From Mucilaginibacter sp. cycad4 (lineage in GTDB: Bacteria > Bacteroidota > Bacteroidia > Sphingobacteriales > Sphingobacteriaceae): a stretch of 64,000 nucleotides of DNA. Position 1 is the stretch's first letter; each line of letters starts with the position of its first letter. The position numbers and the translations under genes were made by a program. Shown piece after piece: positions 31,353-38,331 of the stretch. The stretch lies in NCBI RefSeq assembly GCF_034263275.1, contig NZ_CP139559.1, forward strand, positions 248,001 through 312,000. The letters are read 5' to 3'. The notes beneath the pieces were generated by a model that saw nothing but the letters and a program-made list of their open reading frames with translations, was not told the origin of the DNA and made no database searches.

Positions 31353-31483
31353 GAGGCCGGAAGTGCTGGCGATACTGAAGGATGAAGTAGCGGCTTTTAA
31401 GGCATAAAATATCCCCATTGTTTCTCACACCGTCATTGCGAGGCACGAAGCAATCCCCGATCAGCAGAGTCGCTCTGTATAGT
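31353..31483. repeat. 130-bp direct duplication, copy B
   Basis: It contains a copy of the last 17 codons and stop of the GHL10 gene (28561-29646) and the sequence after it. Here it continues into an intact REP palindrome, so copy B probably carries the original junction downstream. Confidence 0.92.
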
Positions 31484-31512
31484 CCGCGATTGCTTCGTGC
31501 CTCGCAATGACG
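31431..31512. repeat. REP-like palindrome, complete (copy 4)
   Basis: The arms CGTCATTGCGAGGCACGAAG and the complementary CTTCGTGCCTCGCAATGACG enclose a centre with AGCAGAGTCGCTCTGTATAG. Confidence 0.92.
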
Positions 31513-31522
31513 TGGTTTTCAT

Positions 31523-31648
31523 GTCTCCTCAGGGTCTCTCGCAGAGGACCCTGAGGTTCACCACATTCTAAACATCTGCCAGGATATTCAGAATAGTGAA
31601 TCCGCATAGCGTATGCCTCAGAGTCCTCTGCGAGAGACCCTGAGGGGA
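31523..31648. repeat. Double palindrome CCTCAGGGTC / GACCCTGAGG
   Basis: Left hairpin 31527-31556 (perfect 10-bp arms CCTCAGGGTC / GACCCTGAGG). An inverted copy with one change lies at 31616-31648. The two copies can also pair with each other over about 30 bases. Confidence 0.8.
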
Positions 31649-31780
31649 CGTTAACTTTTTAGTTTTTAACACCCCCTGCACCCCCCTTTTCCAACAATAA
31701 CTATTTCTATTATTTTTCTCTTGTTAGACCAAAGGAAATGACATTTTTTTTGATTGGTGCAATCAAGGCAAAAAACCTTT

Positions 31781-31822
31781 CGCCTTTAACCTTTTCCCTT
31801 TCGCCTCAAATCAACCGCCTCA
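31781..31822. repeat. Word-type tract (CTTTCGCCTTTAACC words)
   Basis: CTTTCGCCTTTAACCTTTTC is followed by CCTTTCGCCTC and CCGCCTC. The same words build the hairpin at 35000-35160. It lies just after the stop of the minus-strand MarR gene. Confidence 0.6.
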
Positions 31823-31827
31823 AAAGC

Positions 31828-32277
31828 TTATCCCCGCATTTTGTCCAATAGATCACTTAGCGTTGCTGCTTCATCTTCGGTGAGGTTATTGCTTAGGATC
31901 TCCTTAGTTTTAAACTCGGCATCCATTTTTGAAAGGGTTGCAAGGCCTTCTTCGCTGATGCGGATATCCACGGCGCGCCTGTCTTTATTATTGGTGCAGC
32001 GTGACACCAGGCCTTTTTGAACAAGGCGGTCAACAATGCGCGATGCATCCGACATTTTATCAATCATCCTTTCCTTCAGCAAATTTATGGTAGCTGGTTT
32101 TGGATATTGGCCGCGCAGGATGCGCAGTATATTGAACTGCTGCTGGGTAATATTATGTTTTTCAAAATGGCAACGAAAATAATTAGCCAGCCAACCTTGC
32201 GTGTATGCCACGTTAATGGCTACTTTGTGGTAGTTGTCTTCAAAATTGGTACTTTGTATTTCGTCTTCTATTCGCAT
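31828..32277 (-). CDS. MarR family transcriptional regulator
   Basis: The 149 residues have a winged helix-turn-helix of MarR type: ITQQQFNILRILRGQYPKPATINLLKERMIDKMSDASRIVDRLVQKGLVSR, then the wing NKDRRAVDIRISEEGLATL. C-terminal helices provide the dimer interface (LTEDEAATLSDLLDKMRG). It probably responds to a small phenolic or oxidative ligand. The target is not evident; no efflux or stress gene is next to it. Confidence 0.9.
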   Translation of the reverse strand: MRIEDEIQSTNFEDNYHKVAINVAYTQGWLANYFRCHFEKHNITQQQFNILRILRGQYPKPATINLLKERMIDKMSDASRIVDRLVQKGLVSRCTNNKDRRAVDIRISEEGLATLSKMDAEFKTKEILSNNLTEDEAATLSDLLDKMRG

Positions 32278-32334
32278 AATAGTAGTAATGAATGGGATGC
32301 AAATATGTTTAATTATTTTTAATTTAACATTGAT

Positions 32335-32511
32335 TTATTTAGCGCTATCATCTGATTCAGTGTTATTTCCAAACAATTTTACCTTGCCATAACCCCAGGG
32401 ACAATGCAGGCACTTGTTTTTACAGCAATAGCCCCGCTTTAAATGGTATGCTTCCGTAAAAACAAAATTGCCGTCTTTGTTGATATAATAATCAATGCCT
32501 TCCTGCAACAT
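32335..32511 (-). CDS. Small Cys-rich protein, DUF5522-like
   Basis: A 58-residue frame starts at the ATG 32511-32509, overlapping the stop of the MBL nuclease gene by one base (TGATG). The core EAYHLKRGYCCKNKCLHCPWGY has four cysteines and one His in a compact pattern that suggests metal binding, and it matches the short DUF5522 proteins common in Bacteroidota. The tail is acidic and disordered. Function unknown. Translational coupling to a nuclease and coaE suggests a nucleic-acid or housekeeping role. Confidence 0.75.
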   Translation of the reverse strand: MLQEGIDYYINKDGNFVFTEAYHLKRGYCCKNKCLHCPWGYGKVKLFGNNTESDDSAK

Positions 32512-33449
32512 CAGTTCAGAATTTTTACAAAGATATCATCTTTAAAATAAGCTTTCAGATGATCGCCCTTACCGTGAAGTGTCCACACCTGTTTGGGTTT
32601 GGTATCGACGATGGTTTGCAGGATATCGTTCCAGTCCACATGGTCGGATATAAAGAGGGTATCCTGGCTGTTAACCTGCAGGTTTTTCCATCCCGATGCA
32701 AAAAGGCGTTTTACTCCCGTGGCCCTGATGTAGCTGTCGAAAGTAAAAGGCGGCACAATATAAACAAACTCATCCTGCACCTTCATCAGTTTGCGCCCGT
32801 AAATTTGATACTTGCCGGGGTGGAAGCCCATCTGTTCATAAATGGCATTGATGGGCATTATTTTATGGTGTACCAGGATCTTTTTTTGCGGAACATGTTC
32901 GGTAATGAGATTGATCAACCGCTGGCTTTTACCCAGTGCATACGCACCAAGCAAAATGTTGCTTTTGATATCATTGATCTTGCGGATTTCGGCAACAGGA
33001 TCGGGATGGATAATCGCCGGATTGGCAAAGGTGCTTTCGGTGATCAGCACATCGGTGGTAACCCATTCAATAGGTTCGCAGGTGGCATCGGGCTGTAGTT
33101 TATAATCGCCGGTGTATAAATACCTTGAGCCTTCATACTCCATCAGTATTTGTGCCGAACCAAGCATATGCCCCGCCGGGATCAGTGTTACCGTAACCCT
33201 GCCCACCTCAAACGGCTGGTTAAAAGCCGCGATATTAAAAACTTTAGCAGCGGTACGGTCATACCTTAGCTGCATAATGCTTGCTGTGGCACGGGTGCAG
33301 TAAACGTTGTTGTTACCGCTTATGGCATGATCGGCATGGGCATGGGATATTACGGCAGTTTTTACAGGCAGTTGAGGGTCGATATAAAAGTCGCCGTATT
33401 TGCAGTACAGCCCTTTTTCGTCAAAAGAAACAAAATCGTCAAGTATCAT
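32511..33449 (-). CDS. MBL-fold exonuclease-like protein (beta-CASP/SNM1-like)
   Basis: The 312 residues carry the metallo-beta-lactamase motifs of nucleic-acid nucleases: SHAHADHA (about 36-42), GHMLGSAQ (about 93-100), GDYKLQPD (about 113-120), ITESTFANP, and a late ISDHVDW. It resembles the ligase-associated DNA exonuclease / mRNA 3'-processing family. No DNA ligase gene is adjacent. It overlaps coaE upstream and the DUF5522-like gene downstream by one base each, so all three are co-translated. Confidence 0.8.
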   Translation of the reverse strand: MILDDFVSFDEKGLYCKYGDFYIDPQLPVKTAVISHAHADHAISGNNNVYCTRATASIMQLRYDRTAAKVFNIAAFNQPFEVGRVTVTLIPAGHMLGSAQILMEYEGSRYLYTGDYKLQPDATCEPIEWVTTDVLITESTFANPAIIHPDPVAEIRKINDIKSNILLGAYALGKSQRLINLITEHVPQKKILVHHKIMPINAIYEQMGFHPGKYQIYGRKLMKVQDEFVYIVPPFTFDSYIRATGVKRLFASGWKNLQVNSQDTLFISDHVDWNDILQTIVDTKPKQVWTLHGKGDHLKAYFKDDIFVKILN

Positions 33450-34045
33450 TAATTGCGGGCAAGCGATAAGTACAGTTCATGCAGGGCCAGTACCTGGGGT
33501 ATAACCAGCTGTTTACCGTCGTTTATAATTACATCATTGGCCAGTTTCAGTTTTTCATCCTGCGATAGCTGGCGGGCCTCGCGGTTTTCAACATCGGCCC
33601 GGCTAATGCCGTCGCGCTCCATAACACGGGCAATGCGGGCTTCAAGCGGAGCGGTGATCATAATGGCCCTGTCGCACATTTTGTATGAACCGCTTTCAAA
33701 TAAAATGGCTGCTTCGCGGATTACATAAGGGGCATCCTTGTGCAGCTGATCAAACCTATCAAAAGCCCTGAACACGGCAGGATGTACCAGGGCGTTAAGT
33801 TTTTCAAGTTCGGCTTTATTGTTAAAAACTATTCCCGATATATACTTGCGGTTCAGGCTGCCATCATCAAAATAGGCCTGTGCGCCAAAAGCTTGTTTAA
33901 TACCTTCAATAAGCAGCCTATCGGTAACCATTACTTTTTTAGCTTCATCATCGGCATAAAAAACAGGGATGCCAAGCAGCTCAAATACCTGGGCCACGGT
34001 TGTTTTGCCGCTGCCTATATTACCGGTTAAACCTATTTTAAGCAT
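33449..34045 (-). CDS. coaE: Dephospho-CoA kinase
   Basis: The 198 residues show the CoaE P-loop GLTGNIGSGKTT (5-16), the substrate lid region YADDEAKKVM, and the conserved IREAAILFESG. It performs the last step of coenzyme A synthesis. The start codon overlaps the stop of the YbbR gene by one base (TAATG) and its stop overlaps the next start the same way. The length is usual. Confidence 0.95.
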   Translation of the reverse strand: MLKIGLTGNIGSGKTTVAQVFELLGIPVFYADDEAKKVMVTDRLLIEGIKQAFGAQAYFDDGSLNRKYISGIVFNNKAELEKLNALVHPAVFRAFDRFDQLHKDAPYVIREAAILFESGSYKMCDRAIMITAPLEARIARVMERDGISRADVENREARQLSQDEKLKLANDVIINDGKQLVIPQVLALHELYLSLARN

Positions 34046-34995
34046 TATTTTTTTATGTAGAAGTCAATATTGGCAGGAAACACCCTTACAACTTTACAAA
34101 AGGGCGGCATATGGATAAGTTTTACCGGCAAGGCTGTATAACCCTTATCGCGCCAAAGGTTAAGATCGGCAACGGCTTCAAACAGGTCTTCATCAATATC
34201 GGCATACCGGGTTAAGGATGTGGTAAAGGTTACTTTAATTTTTTGCGGAAATACTTTTACGTTATAATAACTGTTGTTGTTGATCAGCTTTACCGGGATC
34301 TCCAGCGTTTTTTCTGTAAATTCATCAACCGGGACAATAGCCTGTACCGAGCGGGGATAAACATTCAGGTTGCCCTCATTGCTGGGCTTTAAATTAACCC
34401 TGGTATTAATGGTTTCATTAACATTACTAAATTTAAGCGAGTCTGTTTTCCACGAAGTGATTTGCTTCAGGCGCTCAATAGGGCCGCTCACGGTTACATA
34501 AGCCGGCCGCACCGTTATATTGCCCGATACGGCAAATTGCTTTTGATAGCTAACGCCCATGGTAAGCTGCACAGGGACTTTTTTGATAAGGCGGTTACTG
34601 AAATCAAAATAAAGCGTATCAGGGTCAATGGATAAGATCCGGTTGGCCGGGTCTTTCCCTATGTTGATCTGCTTAAGTTGCGTGCTGTCAATAACCACAT
34701 AATTTCGGGTTTCGAGCGAGCGGAGGTCAACAGTTAGCGGCTTATTATCGCTGTTGATCCTGGAGAACAGCATTTGCCAGCCGGTACCCTGTATGGTTGC
34801 ATCCACAGTATCAGGCTGCAGCGAATGAAAAGCCCGCCTTTGCGGAGCATTTTTAAAAGTTAAAACCTTTTTTACCCTGTAAGGAAGAGGATCGGAAAGC
34901 GTAGTAAAAATCCAGGCAATGATGGCCAGCGACAAACAGGTAAAAAATACCGAGAGCCGCCTGCGTTCTGTTGCCGATAATTTTACTATTGCCAT
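34045..34995 (-). CDS. YbbR-like (CdaR-type) membrane-anchored protein
   Basis: The 316 residues have one N-terminal membrane helix (about 14-32) and then tandem YbbR-like beta domains (about 40-310: VDATIQGTGWQMLF, KKVPVQLTMGVSYQ, ITVRPAYVTVSGPIERLKQITSWKTDSL). It sits between yajC and coaE. YbbR/CdaR proteins modulate c-di-AMP synthesis in Firmicutes; whether that holds here is unknown. A long word-type hairpin separates it from yajC. Confidence 0.85.
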   Translation of the reverse strand: MAIVKLSATERRRLSVFFTCLSLAIIAWIFTTLSDPLPYRVKKVLTFKNAPQRRAFHSLQPDTVDATIQGTGWQMLFSRINSDNKPLTVDLRSLETRNYVVIDSTQLKQINIGKDPANRILSIDPDTLYFDFSNRLIKKVPVQLTMGVSYQKQFAVSGNITVRPAYVTVSGPIERLKQITSWKTDSLKFSNVNETINTRVNLKPSNEGNLNVYPRSVQAIVPVDEFTEKTLEIPVKLINNNSYYNVKVFPQKIKVTFTTSLTRYADIDEDLFEAVADLNLWRDKGYTALPVKLIHMPPFCKVVRVFPANIDFYIKK

Positions 34996-34999
34996 ATTT

Positions 35000-35160
35000 A
35001 AGGTTAAAGGCGAAAGGTTAAAGGTGAAAGGTCAAGCACTTTCATGCGTTCCTTTTCCTTTAACCTTTCGTCATTGTTTATTTTATCTGGGTAAAGGTTT
35101 CTGGTATCAAGCGACCGGCTTCTGCCTTTCGCCTTTTACCTTTAACCTTTCGCCTTAAAA
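35000..35160. repeat. Word-type hairpin tract (GGTTAAAGGCGAAA / CTTTCGCCTTTAACC)
   Basis: The left arm 35000-35032 (AGGTTAAAGGCGAAAGGTTA...), a middle copy of the complementary words near 35051-35071 (CCTTTTCCTTTAACCTTTCG), and the right arm 35122-35156 (CTTTCGCCTTTTACCTTTAA...). It fills almost the whole 168-bp gap between yajC and ybbR. Confidence 0.8.
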
Positions 35161-35163
35161 GAA

Positions 35164-35496
35164 TTAAGCTTTTTTCTCAACCGCCGGGGTGTTCAATGCC
35201 TTTGAAGCCTCAAGTGATATGGCCGATTTGTCAAAGCGGATTTTACCGTTTTCAACCTCAACCAAAAATGTAGCATCGTTCAAATCAATGATACGGCCAT
35301 GGATACCGGCTGTGGTTATAACCCTGTCGCCTTTTTTTAGTTCTTCAACGTATTTCTTTTGATCTTTTTGCTTTTTAACCTGCGGGCGGATCATAAAAAA
35401 ATAAAATACCACGATGATCAGTACCATTGGCACCAATGAACCGTAGCTGCCTAAGCCGCCGCCTGCTGAGGCTTGTAATAAAATAGTAGCTATCAT
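35164..35496 (-). CDS. yajC: Preprotein translocase subunit YajC
   Basis: The 110 residues have one membrane helix (about 18-38: VPMVLIIVVFYFFMI), the conserved RPQVKKQKDQKKYVEELKKGD, and the TTAGIHGRI segment of the YajC domain. It is an accessory part of the SecDF-YajC complex in the inner membrane. The C-terminus is a short A/K-rich tail. It follows the DUF1573 gene by 16 bases. Confidence 0.95.
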   Translation of the reverse strand: MIATILLQASAGGGLGSYGSLVPMVLIIVVFYFFMIRPQVKKQKDQKKYVEELKKGDRVITTAGIHGRIIDLNDATFLVEVENGKIRFDKSAISLEASKALNTPAVEKKA

Positions 35497-35512
35497 TTGT
35501 TTAAATTAATTG

Positions 35513-35944
35513 TTATTTTTTTAAAACCTCGCCAATTAAATGTACCATAGTTTCGGCGGGCTGGGTGTTTGCTGTAACGGTTATTTGTTTATCCTGTAAA
35601 CCGCTTTTGCCTGCGCTGTTAAAAGTAACGCTGATCACGCCGCTTTCGCCGGGTTTAACTGGTGCTTTTGGCCAGGTAGGGGTAGTACAGCCGCAGGTAG
35701 CACGCGCGTTGGTAATAATTAACGGCGATTTACCGGTATTGGTGAACTTGAAATCGTACGATACCTTGTCGCCTTCTTTGATCTTGCCGAAATCGTGGCT
35801 TTCTTTTTCAAATTTAGCTACCGGTGCATTGGCTGCACTTGCCGCGCTATCAGCGGTAGTTGTTGATGAATTACCGGCTGTGCTGCTGTTGCAGGCCGAT
35901 AATAACACGCCCGCTGCTACTAAGCTTAAAAATAGTTTTTTCAT
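35513..35944 (-). CDS. DUF1573 lipoprotein
   Basis: The 143 residues start with a lipoprotein signal (LLSAC, Cys18) and an S/T/A-rich spacer. A DUF1573 (ASPM/Hydin-like immunoglobulin) domain follows: HDFGKIKEGDKVSYDFKFTNTGKSPLII, RATCGCTTP and PGESGVISVTF. The family is widespread in Bacteroidota, often next to nusB and yajC. Exact function unknown. Confidence 0.9.
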   Translation of the reverse strand: MKKLFLSLVAAGVLLSACNSSTAGNSSTTTADSAASAANAPVAKFEKESHDFGKIKEGDKVSYDFKFTNTGKSPLIITNARATCGCTTPTWPKAPVKPGESGVISVTFNSAGKSGLQDKQITVTANTQPAETMVHLIGEVLKK

Positions 35945-35953
35945 TTTTTAATA

Positions 35954-36901
35954 TTATTCTATTAAGCCACGGCCTATCTTTTTGATCTTGTTTTCGGCTT
36001 TAAGCTCTATTAAAATCTTGTCCAAGATACCGTTTATAAATGAATTACTCTTAGGCGTGCTAAACTCTTTTGATATTTCAAGGTACTCGTTTATAGTAAC
36101 CTTAACCGGGATAGAATTGAAGTTAATAAACTCGGTTATAGCCATTTTCATTAACAGGGTATCCATCATGGCAATACGCTCCGGCTCCCAGTTTTGGGTT
36201 TTGGCGGCTATCAGCTCATGGTAAGCCTCATTGTACCTGATGCTTTGCTGAAACAGGTTTACCACAAACTCGCGGTCTTCAACCCAGTTACCGGTAATTT
36301 CGGCAAGCTGGTTAAGCTTGTAATCATCATGCGAAAAGTTTTTGAACGTTTTGGCAATAAGCGCCTGGAGCACATCTTTATCAACAGGCCAAAAAATAAA
36401 CCTGTCTTCAAAAACCTGCTCGGCTAATGACGATTTAAGGATAACCTTTTTGAAAATGAATTTAATGATATCCTTGTCTGTTTGCAGTGTATCGCCTGTT
36501 TTGGCAAGATACTCGGCATACTCGGGTGAGTTTTTAAGGATAATAAAAAGAGATTTTGCAAGTTCGGGCTCAAAGGTCCAGTCAACTTTGTACTTTTTCC
36601 AGGCTGTAATGTATTCCTTATTATCATTCAGGCTCAGGATAAACCTGTTAGTGAGTATTTTAAGGTTTGCATTTAAGTCATCGGCGGTAGGGAGGTGTTT
36701 GTTGGCGCGTTCCTGCGCGTCATTCGCGGCAAAGCTTACTACTTCATTAATTAATGATAGCATCCAGATATACATTTCGTAAACCTGGTCAATGCTGCTT
36801 AGCATATTTTTCTCGAATAGCTTAACATCTTTCGTATCTGATTGATGATACGCGTACAGTGCCTGTAATACCTTTACCCGGAGGTGCCTTCTGTTTAACA
36901 T
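35954..36901 (-). CDS. nusB: Transcription antitermination factor NusB (long Bacteroidota form)
   Basis: The 315 residues start MLNRRHLRVKVLQALYAYHQ and end in the conserved NusB core (about 230-310: DTLLMKMAITEFINFNSIPVKVTINEYLEISKEFSTPKSNSFINGILDKI). The middle insertion makes it about twice the length of E. coli NusB, which is usual in this phylum. It binds boxA RNA with NusE in rRNA antitermination. First gene of the operon with DUF1573 and yajC. Confidence 0.93.
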   Translation of the reverse strand: MLNRRHLRVKVLQALYAYHQSDTKDVKLFEKNMLSSIDQVYEMYIWMLSLINEVVSFAANDAQERANKHLPTADDLNANLKILTNRFILSLNDNKEYITAWKKYKVDWTFEPELAKSLFIILKNSPEYAEYLAKTGDTLQTDKDIIKFIFKKVILKSSLAEQVFEDRFIFWPVDKDVLQALIAKTFKNFSHDDYKLNQLAEITGNWVEDREFVVNLFQQSIRYNEAYHELIAAKTQNWEPERIAMMDTLLMKMAITEFINFNSIPVKVTINEYLEISKEFSTPKSNSFINGILDKILIELKAENKIKKIGRGLIE

Positions 36902-36958
36902 TTTTGTAAGAACGATTTGGTTTGCTTATGCAAACGGTTTATATAAAAATTAATTGTT

Positions 36959-38044
36959 TTAATAGGATGATTTTACTTTCCTGATGTCTTCAATGCGTTT
37001 TTCGGCTATTTTATTGGCTGCGCTAATGGTTGGAATGTTTTCGGCCTTTGACAGCTTTAAGACATTGCGTGTAGCTTCGTAAATATTTTCTGTAAGCTGT
37101 AAGGTACGCTTTTTATTGAAATTCATCAACTCCGAATAACCGGTGATAATACCGCCTGCATTGATCACATAATCGGGGGCAAAAAGTACACCTTTATCAA
37201 GCAGCATTTGCCCGTGCACGTTTTCGTCAAGCAGCTGGTTATTGGCCGAGCCGGCTATAATGCCGCACTTTAATTTGGCAATGGTTTGTGTATTCACCGT
37301 ACCGCCCATGGCGCATGGTGCATAAATATCGGCATCGATATCAAAAATATTATTGTTTGATACCGGCTGTGCGCCATATTTTTTGGAGATCTGGCTTACG
37401 CGCTCTTCGTTAATATCGCTGGCGTAAACTTTTACGTTTTCGTCCCTCAGCAGGCGTACCAGGTTTTCGCCCACGTGGCCAATACCCTGTACAATAACCG
37501 ATTTACCGGTTAAACTATCGCTGCCGTACATTTCCCTTACGCAAGCCTTAATGCCCATCAAAACGCCCAAAGCTGTAATAGGCGATGGGTCGCCGCTGCC
37601 GCCAATATTTTCGGGGGCACCGGTAACGTGATTGGTTTCCATTTTAATGTACTCCATATCGCGCGGGTTGGTGCCCACGTCTTCGGCCGCAATAAATTCG
37701 CCGTTAAGGTTTTTGATAAAGCGGCCAAATTTACGCAGTAAAGCCTCGTTCTTGTCCTGGCGCGAATCGCCGATGATTACCGAATAACCGCCGCCAAGGT
37801 TAAGGCCTGCTATAGCAGCCTTGTAGGTCATGCTTTTGGCTAAACGCAATACATCATTAAGGGCGTCGCCTTCGGTTTTGTAGGCCCACATACGCACGCC
37901 GCCAAATGCAGGGCCAAGCGTAGTATTGTGGATAGCAATAATAGCTTTCAGATTGGTATCAGGATCGGTACAAAAAACAACTTTCTTATGCCCGAAAGCG
38001 TCAAGCTGGCTAAATATGGATTCCGGTGGATGTTGTTCAGGCAT
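36959..38044 (-). CDS. Leucine dehydrogenase-like (Glu/Leu/Phe/Val dehydrogenase) with altered catalytic Lys
   Basis: The 361 residues align by eye with Bacillus leucine dehydrogenase along their length: MTYKAAIAGLNLGGG (72-86), AEDVGT, GSGDPSPITALGV, the NAD fold VQGIGHVGENL, APCAMGG and DYVINAGG. K75 matches the substrate-binding lysine. The position of the catalytic lysine (GGGK in the Bacillus enzyme) is Tyr87 here (GGGYSVI). If real, oxidative deamination may be lost or changed. A near-perfect promoter lies upstream. Confidence 0.85.
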   Translation of the reverse strand: MPEQHPPESIFSQLDAFGHKKVVFCTDPDTNLKAIIAIHNTTLGPAFGGVRMWAYKTEGDALNDVLRLAKSMTYKAAIAGLNLGGGYSVIIGDSRQDKNEALLRKFGRFIKNLNGEFIAAEDVGTNPRDMEYIKMETNHVTGAPENIGGSGDPSPITALGVLMGIKACVREMYGSDSLTGKSVIVQGIGHVGENLVRLLRDENVKVYASDINEERVSQISKKYGAQPVSNNNIFDIDADIYAPCAMGGTVNTQTIAKLKCGIIAGSANNQLLDENVHGQMLLDKGVLFAPDYVINAGGIITGYSELMNFNKKRTLQLTENIYEATRNVLKLSKAENIPTISAANKIAEKRIEDIRKVKSSY

Positions 38045-38074
38045 TAGTACTGTAAGTAAATGTCTTTAAGCGCA

Positions 38075-38106
38075 CAAAAGTAGAGGTTTTTTTTAATACT
38101 GGCAAA
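38075..38106 (-). promoter_or_regulatory. Promoter of the leucine dehydrogenase-like gene (TTTG-N20-TACTTTTG)
   Basis: On the minus strand the -33 TTTG (38106-38103) and the -7 box TACTTTTG (38082-38075) are exact and 20 bases apart. The box ends 31 bases before the ATG. Confidence 0.6.
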
Positions 38107-38229
38107 GATATTAAGTGAGGTGTAAGTATGAAATTACTATTAAATAAGTATCTGTAACAATTAGTACGCTCAGCTCCCATACCATAAACGATATTAATAA
38201 CATCAATAATCGCCTTGTATGATTACTTC

Positions 38230-38270
38230 GGCCAATTGGGTTTGCGGTTCCGCCTCAAAATCAATTGGCC
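38230..38270. repeat. Hairpin GGCCAATTG / CAATTGGCC
   Basis: Perfect 9-bp arms (38230-38238, 38262-38270) with a 23-base loop lie in the interval between the S8 peptidase end and the dehydrogenase promoter. Confidence 0.55.
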
Positions 38271-38331
38271 AGGTACTAATGGATAGTTGTGCTCCAGTTA
38301 AGAAAATACTCATGTTATTTCAACAATCGCA

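Larger units (their letters stand above)
31336..31827. other. Gene-free repeat cluster after the IS4 element
   Basis: In order: the IS target duplication, a residue of the mini-palindrome array, copy B of the 130-bp duplication, a full REP palindrome, a 126-bp palindrome (31523-31648), then a poly-pyrimidine stretch and a word-type tract. No gene is seen. Confidence 0.75.

Noticed and set aside
29592-31483. 130-bp repeats as the target duplication of the IS4 element
   Set aside because: The IS has its own perfect ends and 10-bp duplication further inside; the 130-bp repeat belongs to another event.
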